In this document: positions 17,609-26,197 of the stretch, piece after piece
Numbering within the stretch: position 1 is the first letter of the stretch
Layout: each line of letters opens with the position of its first letter
Origin: Rhodocyclaceae bacterium
GTDB lineage: Bacteria; Pseudomonadota; Gammaproteobacteria; Burkholderiales; Rhodocyclaceae
Length of the DNA stretch: 64,000 nucleotides
Assembly (NCBI GenBank): GCA_020445765.1
Contig: JAGRFY010000041.1
Location: 1 to 64,000 of the forward strand
Reading direction: 5' to 3'
The notes under the pieces: generated by a model
What the model was told of the DNA's origin: nothing
Database searches by the model: none
The model's input: the letters and a program-made list of their open reading frames with translations, nothing else
Position numbers and translations under genes: made by a program

Positions 17609-18607
17609 TCAGGCCTTGATTCTCACGACGGTTCGACCACGCGCTTCGCCGCGAATGAACGCGTCGAATGCCGACGGCAGATCCTCGAAGTCGATGACCC
17701 GGGCCATCGAGGCCATGTGGCGCGGCCTGAGATCGCCGGCCAACCGCTGCCAGACCTGTTCCCGGACCGGGAAGCCGATGTAGCCGGAATCGACGCCGAG
17801 CAGGCTGACGCCGCGCAGAATGAACGGAAAAACCGTGGTCTTCAGTTCGATACTGGCGGCATTGCCGATGCTGGCGACGGTGCCGGCCTGCTTCATCGTC
17901 GCCAGCATCCAGTGCAGGATCGCACCGCCGACATTGTCGACCGCGCCGGCCCAGCGCCCCGCCTCGAGCGGGCGCACGGCGTCGAGGTCGATGTCCTGCC
18001 GCAGCAGGATGTCGGCCGCGCCCAGCTCGGTCAGGCGCTCACGCTCCTCGTCCTTGCCGGTCAGTGCGGTGACCGAATAGCCGAGCCCGGCGAGCATGTC
18101 GATCGCCAGTGCGCCAACGCCGCCGGTGGCCCCCGACACCACCACCGGCCCGTTGTCGGGCGTCAGGCCGTTGGCCTCCATGCGCACGATGCCGAGCGCC
18201 GCGGTGAAGCCGGCAGTACCGAGAATCATCGATTCGTACAGATCGAGCCCGCTCGGCAGGGGCAGCACCCACTTGGCCGGAATGCGCGCGTACTCGGCGT
18301 AGCCGCCATGGTGGGACACACCGATGTCGAAGCTGGTGGCGATCACCGGATCGCCTGGCGAGAAGCGCGGGTCGGCACTGTCGACGACTTCGCCGCAGAG
18401 GTCGATGCCGCCGATGCAAGGGTAGCGACGGATGATCTTGCCGGCGCCGGTCGCGGCCAGCGCATCCTTGTAGTTGATGCTCGAGTAATGGACCTGGATC
18501 AGCACCTCACCGGCATCGAGATCCGTCATCGCCCAGCGACCGAGTCGGCCTGCACCTCTGCCGCCGGCACCCTCTTCGATCAGGTAGGCCCTGAAGTCTG
18601 GCGCCAC
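17609..18607 (-). CDS. acuI: Acrylyl-CoA reductase / YhdH-AcuI family quinone-type oxidoreductase
   Basis: A 332-residue zinc-free MDR dehydrogenase. The N-terminal region has SSINYKDALAATG, typical of YhdH/AcuI; the Rossmann motif is GATGGVGALAIDML; the C-terminus (AFIRGEARGRTVVRI) matches the family. GTG 18607 was chosen because GGGGGAGG lies just upstream and the length is right; the frame extends 34 codons further without support. AcuI reduces the toxic intermediate acryloyl-CoA to propionyl-CoA with NADPH. Linkage to prpE supports that role here. Confidence 0.85.
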   Translation of the reverse strand: MAPDFRAYLIEEGAGGRGAGRLGRWAMTDLDAGEVLIQVHYSSINYKDALAATGAGKIIRRYPCIGGIDLCGEVVDSADPRFSPGDPVIATSFDIGVSHHGGYAEYARIPAKWVLPLPSGLDLYESMILGTAGFTAALGIVRMEANGLTPDNGPVVVSGATGGVGALAIDMLAGLGYSVTALTGKDEERERLTELGAADILLRQDIDLDAVRPLEAGRWAGAVDNVGGAILHWMLATMKQAGTVASIGNAASIELKTTVFPFILRGVSLLGVDSGYIGFPVREQVWQRLAGDLRPRHMASMARVIDFEDLPSAFDAFIRGEARGRTVVRIKA

Positions 18608-18762
18608 GCCACCTCCCCCGTCGGTTGTCGCGAAGCCCGCATACCGGGCCGCCAATATGTGATTATAACCAAAGCCGCGCGGCCTTTTCGACGCCGTCCG
18701 GGCGCTCAAGTCGGCGCCCGGTCGGCCGATAGCCAGAGCATGATGACGCCCCGGCCGGTCCC

Positions 18763-19656
18763 ATGGACCTGATCGAATCCCGACTCGACGACATCGACGC
18801 CTACGTCGCCTATTTTTCGGCGCGTCCGTTGCCGGTTCTCAAGCACACCGTACGCGAACTCGAGCAGTTGCGCAGCGAAGAAGACTCGGTCAGCGCGCGC
18901 CGGCTCGCCGGCGTCGTGCTCGGCGATCCGCTGATGGCGATGCGGGTCATCACCTTTCTCGAGGAACGGCGTCGGCAATCCCAGAACCATGACATCACCA
19001 CCATCGACCGCGCGATCATGATGATGGGCGTGTCACCGTTCTTCCAGGCCTTCTCCGACCTGCCGTTGGTCGAAGACCAGCTTGCTCGCCACCCGCGCGC
19101 GCTGCTGGGGCTGCTCAAGGTGATCAACCGTGCACGTCGCGCCGCCCACTTCGCACGCGACTGGGCGATCGTCCGCCACGACCTCGACGTCGAGGAGATC
19201 ACCCTCGGCGCATTGCTGCGGGAAGCCGCCGAGATCCTGTGCTGGAGCTTCGCGCCGGACCTCGCCCTCGACGTCCAGGCCGCCCAGCGCGACGACCGCA
19301 GCCTGCGCAGCAGCGTCGCCCAGGAGGCCGTGTTCGGCTGCTCAGCAGAGGATATCCAGCAACGCCTGATCCACACCTGGCGCCTGCCGGAACTGCTGCT
19401 CAACCTGATCGACGCATCGCACGCCGACAACCCGCGCGTGCGCAACATCGCACTGGCTGGTGCGCTCGCGCGCCATTCCGAGCGCGGCTGGGATGATCCG
19501 GCGCTGCCCGACGATCTCGACGCGATCTGCCGTTTGCTGCATATCGGCATCGAGTCGCTGCTCAAGCGACTCGGCGTGCCGCAGGAGCACGCAACCCGCT
19601 ACCTGCCCGACCCGGACGGGCCCGAATCCGCCGCAACACCCACTGGAATTCCCTGA
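18763..19656 (+). CDS. HDOD-domain protein
   Basis: A 297-residue soluble protein whose central region (about 20-230) resembles the HDOD fold, an HD-phosphodiesterase relative usually lacking catalytic metal ligands and found in signalling proteins. Recognisable parts are LAGVVLGDPLMAMRVITFLE near residues 48-67, the middle segment DRAIMMMGVSPFF, and a C-terminal helical part. There is no attached output or receiver domain. It overlaps lemA by one base (TGATG), indicating translational coupling. Its role cannot be stated beyond signalling. Confidence 0.72.
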   Translation: MDLIESRLDDIDAYVAYFSARPLPVLKHTVRELEQLRSEEDSVSARRLAGVVLGDPLMAMRVITFLEERRRQSQNHDITTIDRAIMMMGVSPFFQAFSDLPLVEDQLARHPRALLGLLKVINRARRAAHFARDWAIVRHDLDVEEITLGALLREAAEILCWSFAPDLALDVQAAQRDDRSLRSSVAQEAVFGCSAEDIQQRLIHTWRLPELLLNLIDASHADNPRVRNIALAGALARHSERGWDDPALPDDLDAICRLLHIGIESLLKRLGVPQEHATRYLPDPDGPESAATPTGIP

Positions 19657-20231
19657 TGCCGCTTTCATCGATCGTCTTTCTCACGACCCTCGCCGCGGCG
19701 ATCCTCTACGCGATCGTCATCTACAACAACCTCGTGCGACTGAAGCACAACATCGCCAAGGCCTGGGCCAACATCGACGTGCTGCTCAAGCAGCGTCACG
19801 ACGAATTGCCGAAGCTGGTCGAAGTCTGCCGGCAATACAAGCAGTTCGAGGAAAGCACCCTGACTCGCGTGATCGAGGCGCGGGCTCGGGTATCGGATGC
19901 GCGCGCCCAGCACGACGTCCCCGCCCTCGGCGCAGCCGAGGGCTTGCTGCGTTCGGGCCTGGGCCAGATCTTCGCGGTCGCGGAAGCCTATCCCGAACTC
20001 AGGGCCAACGAGCACTTCATGCAGCTTCAGACCCGGATCACCTCGCTCGAGAACGGCATCGCGGATCGCCGCGAGTGGTACAACGAGAGCGTCAATGTCC
20101 ATAACGTGCGGATCGAGCAATTCCCGGATCTCCTGATCGCCCGCGTGTTCGGCTTCTCCGGCCAGCCGCTGCTCGAATTCGCCTCCGTCGAAAAGGCCGA
20201 CGTCGACCTCAAGGCGCTGTTCAGCAGCTGA
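19656..20231 (+). CDS. lemA: LemA family membrane protein
   Basis: A 191-residue protein with one N-terminal membrane helix (residues 5-22, SIVFLTTLAAAILYAIVIY), followed by the LemA core (YNNLVRLKHNIAKAWANIDV, then LPKLVEVC) forming a helical bundle on the far side of the membrane. The molecular function of LemA proteins is unsettled. Overlap with the HDOD gene and a gap of 41 bases to a GIDE-domain gene repeat a common LemA-GIDE pairing. Confidence 0.92.
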   Translation: MPLSSIVFLTTLAAAILYAIVIYNNLVRLKHNIAKAWANIDVLLKQRHDELPKLVEVCRQYKQFEESTLTRVIEARARVSDARAQHDVPALGAAEGLLRSGLGQIFAVAEAYPELRANEHFMQLQTRITSLENGIADRREWYNESVNVHNVRIEQFPDLLIARVFGFSGQPLLEFASVEKADVDLKALFSS

Positions 20232-20272
20232 GCCCAGGGACGGCCACGACGGCGCGCTGAAGCCGATACGCC

Positions 20273-21160
20273 ATGCTGGTCTCCCTGCGACCCGATCGCA
20301 CGGCCGGCGCGACCGCAGCCGCGATCGCCGTTGCCGGGGTATCGCTGCTGCGGGCGCCGGCCGACTTCCACCTCTGGCTGTTCACTGCCATCCTCGCCGC
20401 GGCGGCCTTCGGCTGGCTGCGTTGCGTCCACCACAGCCGCCTGATCCTCGACACGCCGACCTCGCGCATCGCCAGCGCAGCCCAGGGCTACACCGAGCTG
20501 TTCGGCCGCGGCATGCCGCTTGCCGGCGCACCGCTGCTGTCGCCGCTGAACGGATATCCGGTACTGTGGTACCGGATTCGCATCGAGGAACGTCAAGATT
20601 CCAATTGGGTCAGCCGCAGCGAAGACGAAAGTGACGCCTCGTTCCTGCTCGAAGACGACAGCGGCGTCTGCGCAGTCGATCCGGTCGGCGCCGAGATGAT
20701 GATCGGGCGCCGCGACGTGCTGGTGCAGGGCGACCGCCGAACCACCCAGTGGTGCCTGATCAGAAACGATCCGATCTACGTGCTCGGTGATTTCGCGACC
20801 ATCGGCAGCATCGATCCCGATCGCGACACGGCGCGCCAGGTACGCGATCTGCTCGCCGCATGGAAGGACGACCACGAGGATCTGTTGCGACGCTTCGACG
20901 CCAACGGTGACGGCCAGATCGATCTGGTCGAATGGGAAGCAGCCCGGGTCGAGGCCAAGCGCGAGGTCGCGCGCCAACAGCGGGAGATCGACGCCGCCCC
21001 CGAGGCGCATCTGGTCCGTCGTCCCGAGGGACGCCGACTGTACCTGATCTCGGACATGGATCCATCGGCCATCGGCCGTCGCTACCAGCTCTGGGGCTGG
21101 GTCTTCTTCGCATCGATGGCGGCCGCACTGGGTGGGCTCGCGTGGCGCCTGTCCGGCTGA
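20273..21160 (+). CDS. GIDE-domain membrane protein with embedded EF-hand
   Basis: A 295-residue protein with membrane segments near residues 12-50 and 275-292. Its central part (GYTELFGRGMPLAGAPLLSP, then VLWYRIRIEE) matches bacterial GIDE/BAM-type proteins related to the membrane part of mitochondrial MUL1; no RING finger is present, so it is not a ubiquitin ligase. Residues 209-220 (DANGDGQIDLVE) form a complete EF-hand calcium loop, with ligands at positions 1, 3, 5, 9 and 12. Calcium binding is therefore predicted. It lies downstream of lemA and probably in its operon. Confidence 0.78.
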   Translation: MLVSLRPDRTAGATAAAIAVAGVSLLRAPADFHLWLFTAILAAAAFGWLRCVHHSRLILDTPTSRIASAAQGYTELFGRGMPLAGAPLLSPLNGYPVLWYRIRIEERQDSNWVSRSEDESDASFLLEDDSGVCAVDPVGAEMMIGRRDVLVQGDRRTTQWCLIRNDPIYVLGDFATIGSIDPDRDTARQVRDLLAAWKDDHEDLLRRFDANGDGQIDLVEWEAARVEAKREVARQQREIDAAPEAHLVRRPEGRRLYLISDMDPSAIGRRYQLWGWVFFASMAAALGGLAWRLSG

Positions 21161-21181
21161 GCCGGCCGCCGCAACGCCCTC

Positions 21182-23077
21182 TCAACCGGCGCGCGACTCC
21201 AGCGCTTCCCAGCGCACCAGCGCTTCATCGAGTTCCTGCTCGATCGCATCGGCGCGCGCCTTCAGGCTCGCGACCTCGTGCGCCGCCTGCTGATACAGCG
21301 CCGGGTCGGCGAGCCGCTGGTGAATCGCAGCCTGCTCTGCCTCGAGCCCCGAGATGCGGTCTGGAAGCGCCTCGAGTTCGCGCTTCTCGTTGAACGACAA
21401 GCGGGCATCGCGCCTGGGTGCCTCGCGGCGCGACGGCGGAGCCTCCGGCGTCGAAGCCGGAGTCGCCGCGGCTGCCACGATCCGTTCCTGCACCCGCTGC
21501 CAGTCGGCATAGCCGCCGGCATACTCGCGCCAGCGACCGTCGCCTTCTGCGGCAATCACCTGGGTCACGACATTGTCGAGAAAGGCGCGATCGTGGCTGA
21601 CCAGGAACAGGGTTCCGTCGAAGTCCTGCAGCAAATCCTCGAGCAGATCCAGGGTCTCGATGTCGAGGTCATTGGTCGGCTCGTCGAGCACCAGCACGTT
21701 GGCGGGACGGGCGAACAGGCGAGCCAGCAACAGGCGATTACGCTCGCCGCCGGACAACGAGCGCACCGGGGATCGGGCACGCGCCGGCGAGAACAGGAAA
21801 TCGCCCAGGTAGCCGATGACATGCTTGCGCTCACCGGCGATCTCGACGAACTCCGAGCCCGGGCTGATCACTTCGGTGAGCGGCAGTTCCGGGTCGAGCT
21901 GCGTGCGCAACTGGTCGAAATAGGCGACGTTCTGCCGCGAGCCCCGGCGCACACGGCCCTCGTCCGGTTCGAGTTCACCGAGGATGAGCTTCAATAACGT
22001 GGTCTTGCCGGCACCGTTTGGGCCGATCAGTCCGATACGGTCGCCGCGCAGGATACGGGTCGAAAAATCCCGGACCACGACCTTGTCGCCGAAGGCAAGG
22101 CTGACGCCATCGAGCTCGGCCACCATGCGCCCGCTCTGATCGCCCCGGTCGACGTCGAGGCTGACGCGGCCCAGTCGATCGCGCCTTGCCGCCCGCTCGC
22201 GGCGCAGCGACTCGAGCCTGCGTACCCGTCCCTCGTTGCGCGTCCGCCGGGCCTCGATGCCCTTGCGGATCCAGATCTCCTCCTGCGCCAACAGCTTGTC
22301 GAAGCGGGCATTGGCCTTCTCCTCGGCTTCGAGCTGCTCGGCCTTCTTGCGGCGGTAGTCCGAAAAATTGCCCGGGAAGCTGCGCAGACTGCCGCGGTCC
22401 AGTTCGACGATGCGGCTCGCGACCTGGTCGAGGAAAGCCCGGTCGTGGGTGATCACGACCACCGTGCCGGCAAAGTCACGGATCAGCGACTCGAGCCACA
22501 GGATTCCGTCCAGATCGAGGTGATTGGTGGGTTCGTCGAGCAACAGCAGCTCCGGCTCGGATACCAGCGCACGCGCCAGCGCCACGCGCTTCAGGCCGCC
22601 GCCCGACAGGGCATCGACCCGGGCCTGGGGATCGAGTCCGAGCCGGCTGAGGACCTGCTCGACGCGCTGGTTCAATCGCCAGCCGTCCACCGCCTCGAGT
22701 TCGTGCTGCAGCGATTCCATCCGGGCGATCGCGTCGGCCGAGCCGTGCTCGGACACCTCGATCACCGCCCGGTGGAAGTCACCGATCAGGCGGGACAACT
22801 CGCCGAGGCCTTCGGCCACGCACGCGAAGACGTCGCGTTCGAGTTCGAAATCCGCCTCCTGCGGTACATACGCGACCCGCAGTCCCGGCTGCCGCCACAG
22901 CAGTCCGTCGTCGAGTTGCCCGGCGCCCGCGCAGACCTTCAGCAGGCTCGACTTGCCGCTGCCATTGCGCCCGATCAGCGCAACCCGCTCGCCGGCGTCG
23001 AGCTGCAACGACGCGTGATCGAGCAGAGCGACATCACCGAAGGCCAGCGAGGCCTTGTCCAGGGTCAACAGCGGCAT
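21182..23077 (-). CDS. uup: ABC-F family ATPase (Uup-like)
   Basis: A 631-residue protein with two ABC modules and no membrane span: Walker A GRNGSGKSS and GPNGAGKTT, signature segments LSGGGLKR and LSGGERNR, Walker B LLLLDEPTNHLD and VLVLDEPTNDLD. The linker and C-terminal coiled coil after residue 560 fit Uup, which acts on ribosomes and suppresses transposon precise excision. ATG 23077 begins the usual MPLLTLDKASLAFGD. Other ABC-F members (EttA) lack the long C-terminal coil. Confidence 0.9.
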   Translation of the reverse strand: MPLLTLDKASLAFGDVALLDHASLQLDAGERVALIGRNGSGKSSLLKVCAGAGQLDDGLLWRQPGLRVAYVPQEADFELERDVFACVAEGLGELSRLIGDFHRAVIEVSEHGSADAIARMESLQHELEAVDGWRLNQRVEQVLSRLGLDPQARVDALSGGGLKRVALARALVSEPELLLLDEPTNHLDLDGILWLESLIRDFAGTVVVITHDRAFLDQVASRIVELDRGSLRSFPGNFSDYRRKKAEQLEAEEKANARFDKLLAQEEIWIRKGIEARRTRNEGRVRRLESLRRERAARRDRLGRVSLDVDRGDQSGRMVAELDGVSLAFGDKVVVRDFSTRILRGDRIGLIGPNGAGKTTLLKLILGELEPDEGRVRRGSRQNVAYFDQLRTQLDPELPLTEVISPGSEFVEIAGERKHVIGYLGDFLFSPARARSPVRSLSGGERNRLLLARLFARPANVLVLDEPTNDLDIETLDLLEDLLQDFDGTLFLVSHDRAFLDNVVTQVIAAEGDGRWREYAGGYADWQRVQERIVAAAATPASTPEAPPSRREAPRRDARLSFNEKRELEALPDRISGLEAEQAAIHQRLADPALYQQAAHEVASLKARADAIEQELDEALVRWEALESRAG

Positions 23078-23165
23078 GGAAGGGTGCAGGCAGCGCAATC
23101 GAAGGCACCGATTCTAGCGTGCATCGGCAAGTCAGCGCTGACGCGAAGCCGGTCCCGCCAGGAAG

Positions 23166-23194
23166 TTGGCCCCCTGTGGGCAAGCCGCTACAAT
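23166..23194 (+). promoter_or_regulatory. Promoter of tRNA-Arg
   Basis: TTGGCC (23166-23171), a 17-base spacer and TACAAT (23189-23194) place a start close to 23201, just before the tRNA at 23203. Confidence 0.7.
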
Positions 23195-23202
23195 GTGCGC
23201 CC

Positions 23203-23277
23203 CTCTCCGTAGTTCAATGGATAGAACGAGCGCCTCCTAAGCGCTAGATGCAGGTTCGATTCCTGCCGGGGGGACCA
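23203..23277 (+). tRNA. tRNA-Arg (anticodon CCT)
   Basis: Folds as a full cloverleaf: acceptor CTCTCCG / CGGGGGG with two G-U pairs, D stem GTTC/GAAC, anticodon stem AGCGC/GCGCT with loop CTCCTAA (anticodon CCT), T stem GCAGG/CCTGC with loop TTCGATT, discriminator A and encoded CCA. It reads AGG codons. Its 3' end is the integration site of the element to the right. Confidence 0.95.
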
Positions 23278-23278
23278 A
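23255..23278. repeat. attL: attL: tRNA 3' end copy (intact)
   Basis: The T-loop to CCA part of tRNA-Arg, starting TTCGATTCCTGCC, then six G and ACCAA. It matches 33785-33807 except for one extra G here. With six G the tRNA acceptor stem is complete. Confidence 0.9.
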
Positions 23279-23321
23279 ACAGGGATCTGCAGGCCCTACA
23301 AACACTGCCCGGAATGACCTC

Positions 23322-23346
23322 AAAGCCCGCCAACTGCGGGCTTTTT
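23322..23346 (+). terminator. Rho-independent terminator after tRNA-Arg
   Basis: AAAGCCCGC / GCGGGCTTT stem with a 5-base loop (CAACT) and T-run. It lies inside the element's left end and would now terminate the tRNA transcript. Confidence 0.85.
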
Positions 23347-23377
23347 CGTTTCCCCCGTTGCCTCACTAGGTCGCATG

Positions 23378-23464
23378 GTGTACCGTCACATCGCACACAT
23401 TTTGACGGTACACGTGACGGTACACGGAGGCCCTAAAGCCCACCATCGGACCGTGTACCGTCAA
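23378..23464. repeat. Four copies of an 11-bp site upstream of the integrase gene
   Basis: GTGTACCGTCA occurs at 23378-23388 and 23454-23464, and as its complement TGACGGTACAC at 23404-23414 and 23416-23426. Related copies lie at the far end (33711-33733). Placement at both ends of the element suits integrase arm-type or excisionase binding sites; the cluster may also control int expression. Confidence 0.75.
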
Positions 23465-23477
23465 CCAAGGGCAAAAG

Positions 23478-24722
23478 ATGCTGAGCGACCCCGAATGCAG
23501 GCAGGTGCGCTTCGACGGCAAGGCGCGAAAGCTCGCCGATGAGAAGGGCTTGTACCTTCTGATTGCCGCGAACGGCTCGAAGTACTGGCGGATGGATTAC
23601 CGCTACCTCGGCCGCCGCAAGACCATCGCCTTCGGCACCTACCCCGAGACGGGCTTGAAGGATGCCCGGCGCAAGCGCGACGCTGCCCGGCGCATGCTCG
23701 ATGATGGCGTCGACCCCGGTGACGCTCGGCGCACCGAGAAGATCGCCCGGAAGATTGCGGCTGCGACATCGTTCGAGGCGGTTGCACGCGAGTGGCACGA
23801 GAAGAAGGCTCACGAGTGGGTGCCGAAGTACGCGGCAACGGTCCTCACTTCGATGGAGCAGGATCTCTTCCCGACGATCGGCCGCCGACCCATCGCCGAG
23901 ATCACAGCGTCAGAGATGCTTGCCGTGCTCAGGAAGGTCGAAGCGCGGGGCGCGCTCGAAACCCTCAAGCGCATTCGCCAGCGCGCCAACGACGTCTTCC
24001 TCTATGGCATCGCGACCGGGCGCGCCGAAAACAACCCGGTCAACGGGCTGCACAAGGCCCTGAAGAGCGCGCCAGCGAAACACCGCCCTGCCCTGCACCC
24101 GTCCGACCTGCGGGATTTCTTCCTTCGCCTGGACGTCGTGCGGGTGTCGCAGTTGGTCAAGTCAGCGATCAAGCTGCAGATTCTCACCTTCCTCCGACCG
24201 GGCGAGCTGCGGGGCGCCCGATGGTGCGAGATCGATCTGGACAGCGCGACATGGATCGTCCCCGGCGAGCGTGACCGCAGCCGCGGCCTGACAGGCATGA
24301 AGATGGGCGAATCGCACGTCGTCCCACTATCCAGCCAAGCGGTCGACTTGCTGCGGGAGCTGCACAAGCTCACCGGTAGGCGGGATCTCGTGTTTCCGAA
24401 CCGAAACGACCTGACGCGCCCGATATCGGACGGCACCGTGAACAGCGCCCTTCGCGCGATGGGGTATGCCCCCAACGAAGCGACCGGTCACGGGTTCCGG
24501 TCGACGGCAACCGGCGCGCTGCTTGAGATGGGCTACCGGCCCGAAGTGATCGATCGCCAGTTGGCCCACCGTGAGCGAAAGCAGGTTTTCGGCGCGTACA
24601 GCCATCAGGCCGAGTACATGGCCGAGCGGCGCAAGATGATGCAGCAATGGGCAGACCACCTTGACGCGGTTAGAACCGGCGCGACGGTGATCCCGTTCAG
24701 GCAGGGCGGCACTGCTGCCTGA
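23478..24722 (+). CDS. int: P4-type tyrosine site-specific integrase
   Basis: A 414-residue integrase with the DUF4102-like arm-binding N-terminus (residues 8-90), a SAM-like core-binding domain (95-195) and a catalytic domain with R240 (LRPGELR), H338-x2-R341 (HGFR), H364 (LAHRE) and nucleophile Y374 (GAYSH). The ending AEYMAERRKMMQQWADHL is typical of tRNA-targeting P4 integrases. It is oriented away from the tRNA, with the arm-site cluster immediately upstream, and should catalyse both integration and, with an excisionase, excision. Confidence 0.95.
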   Translation: MLSDPECRQVRFDGKARKLADEKGLYLLIAANGSKYWRMDYRYLGRRKTIAFGTYPETGLKDARRKRDAARRMLDDGVDPGDARRTEKIARKIAAATSFEAVAREWHEKKAHEWVPKYAATVLTSMEQDLFPTIGRRPIAEITASEMLAVLRKVEARGALETLKRIRQRANDVFLYGIATGRAENNPVNGLHKALKSAPAKHRPALHPSDLRDFFLRLDVVRVSQLVKSAIKLQILTFLRPGELRGARWCEIDLDSATWIVPGERDRSRGLTGMKMGESHVVPLSSQAVDLLRELHKLTGRRDLVFPNRNDLTRPISDGTVNSALRAMGYAPNEATGHGFRSTATGALLEMGYRPEVIDRQLAHRERKQVFGAYSHQAEYMAERRKMMQQWADHLDAVRTGATVIPFRQGGTAA

Positions 24723-24833
24723 CCGCAAATTGAGAGATGCGTGAGGGCGTGGGGTAATACACCACACCGGGAAGCCTCGCAGCGCAACCGCGCCGGCCGG
24801 ATGCCGGTCAATCGACGAAGTGGAGATTCACAA

Positions 24834-25043
24834 ATGGCAACCACCAACATCCAACAAGCCGAAGCATCGGGCGCGGCGGCACTATTCGACATCTGCCCCG
24901 CCGATTTCAAGCTGCTCAACGAAAGACTTCATCGGCTTGCCGAGATCGCGGCAGAAGCCGGGACGGGTGACGCCGCAGACTGGACACCGGTCTACCAACT
25001 GATCGATGAAGTCCACGGGATGGTCGCCGAAGTCGCGAGCTGA
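24834..25043 (+). CDS. Small unrecognised acidic protein
   Basis: A 69-residue acidic, largely helical protein (FKLLNERLHRLAEIAAEAG) with no domain I recognise. ATG 24834 has GGAG upstream; the frame could extend to 24741 but without support. It is followed directly by a terminator, so it is either monocistronic or ends a short int transcript. Similar small genes next to integrases in islands are usually uncharacterised. Confidence 0.55.
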   Translation: MATTNIQQAEASGAAALFDICPADFKLLNERLHRLAEIAAEAGTGDAADWTPVYQLIDEVHGMVAEVAS

Positions 25044-25069
25044 GCGGCTGACGCAATTCATTGACCTCG

Positions 25070-25090
25070 AACCGCCGAAAGGCGGTTTTT
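25070..25090 (+). terminator. Rho-independent terminator
   Basis: AACCGCC / GGCGGTT stem with GAAA tetraloop and T-run, separating the integrase/small gene transcript from downstream genes. Confidence 0.88.
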
Positions 25091-25139
25091 GCCTTCTTTG
25101 GCAAATGCAGACCAATCAACCCCAACGGACGCAGCAGAG

Positions 25140-25592
25140 ATGATTTCCCGAGAGCTAAACTTGCTTTTCAGTCACTTCGAATCAGATCACTACGCTGCCG
25201 ACGATCGAACCCCGTCACAGAAACGTGAATTGCGCGGCATCGCAGAGCACTACTTGAAACTCATCGCAAGCGGTGACGAAGGCTACGAAGCGAGATTCTT
25301 CGCGCAGGAACTAGCAAAAGTAATTTTGCGCGTAGGCTCGGCCAGAACGAGGGGGGCACGGGCACACGCGCTACTTCGCGCGGTTGGGCTCTCAGGGCAC
25401 CATCCGACTGACCGAGACCGCCTCGCGTACGAGGTCGAGATGGCCAGTGTTTTCGAAATTCCTGAAGACCAAGTCATCGAAGAAGCGAAAACGTACCTGG
25501 ATACCGAAACGTACGTCCCCAACGAAGGAAAGTCGACAATCGCGAAGGCGAGTCTTAAGCGCGCAATTCGCAGGCGCAGCAAGCGCCCATAA
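25140..25592 (+). CDS. Unrecognised island protein
   Basis: A 150-residue basic-ended protein (the last residues are RRRSKRP) with a helical N-terminal half and FEIPEDQVIEEAKTYLDTE near the middle. I recognise no family. The start is uncertain: a TTG at 25089 would add 17 residues but overlaps the terminator just upstream. It precedes the palindrome and the AlpA-like gene, and its job in the element is unknown. Confidence 0.5.
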   Translation: MISRELNLLFSHFESDHYAADDRTPSQKRELRGIAEHYLKLIASGDEGYEARFFAQELAKVILRVGSARTRGARAHALLRAVGLSGHHPTDRDRLAYEVEMASVFEIPEDQVIEEAKTYLDTETYVPNEGKSTIAKASLKRAIRRRSKRP

Positions 25593-25619
25593 CTACTGTT
25601 TTCAAGTTTGTGACTGACG

Positions 25620-25641
25620 GACAACTGTATAGACAGTTGTC
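25620..25641. promoter_or_regulatory. 22-bp near-palindrome, candidate operator
   Basis: GACAACTGT and ACAGTTGTC are 9-bp inverted arms separated by four bases (ATAG); TATAGA sits at the centre. It lies 75 bases upstream of the AlpA-like gene and has no T-run, so a repressor operator is more likely than a terminator. The CTGTATAGACAG core recalls GntR/HutC-type operators, but no such regulator is in the element. Confidence 0.55.
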
Positions 25642-25715
25642 ACTTTGGCGTGGCAATCCAAACCTGATGATTCGCGGCGATACGCCTCGATGCGGATTTT
25701 CTGGAGCCCTACGCC

Positions 25716-25928
25716 ATGCAGAAATTCATTCCTGCAGTCAAAGAAGCACCCCTATTCCACAGAATTAACCCAACACTCGCGCGTCTTGGCATTTCACGCG
25801 CCATGTTCTACAGGCTGGTCAAGGCTGGCGAGATCGAACTCGTCAAGCTCGGCCCTAGCGCGAGCGGTATTCCGCATCACTCCCTCGTCAGCTTCTGCAA
25901 AGCACGCGGAGTGGAGATCGAGGGATGA
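25716..25928 (+). CDS. AlpA/excisionase-like helix-turn-helix protein
   Basis: A 70-residue protein with an N-terminal extension and a compact winged helix-turn-helix (LARLGISRAMFYRLVKAGEIE ... VSFCKARGVEIEG), the plan of AlpA, Xis and Torf-type DNA-binding proteins. In P4-like elements such proteins turn on the integrase or direct excision. It overlaps the next gene by 4 bases (ATGA). Binding at the 22-bp palindrome or the GTGTACCGTCA sites is plausible but untested. Confidence 0.72.
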   Translation: MQKFIPAVKEAPLFHRINPTLARLGISRAMFYRLVKAGEIELVKLGPSASGIPHHSLVSFCKARGVEIEG

Positions 25929-26197
25929 TCCACTACACCAGCAACATCCGCCCCGTTCTGCCAAGTGAGCGAGATCGGGTGAAGTTCAAACTGTTTTCGG
26001 TCTTCCCGGATCTCTCAGTCTGTACGGTCGCCGAATTCATCCGCCACCGGTCGGGCAGGAGCGAAGGCGAGATGGTGGAGGTTGTTGCCGCCATCGGACT
26101 CGCCGCGGCAGGACAGCTCATCGAAATCGACCGGAGTGTATTTCTCCGACCCGCGGGCAATGGGCTGGTTACGCTCATCACGAGACATCGGCCATGA
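25925..26197 (+). CDS. Unrecognised 90-residue island protein
   Basis: It overlaps the AlpA-like gene by 4 bases at its start and the primase gene by 4 bases at its end, so the three appear translationally coupled. It has no recognised domain; the segment LSVCTVAEFIRHRSGRSEGEMVEVVAA could be a small helix-turn-helix. A role with replication is suggested only by position. Confidence 0.55.
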   Translation: MIHYTSNIRPVLPSERDRVKFKLFSVFPDLSVCTVAEFIRHRSGRSEGEMVEVVAAIGLAAAGQLIEIDRSVFLRPAGNGLVTLITRHRP

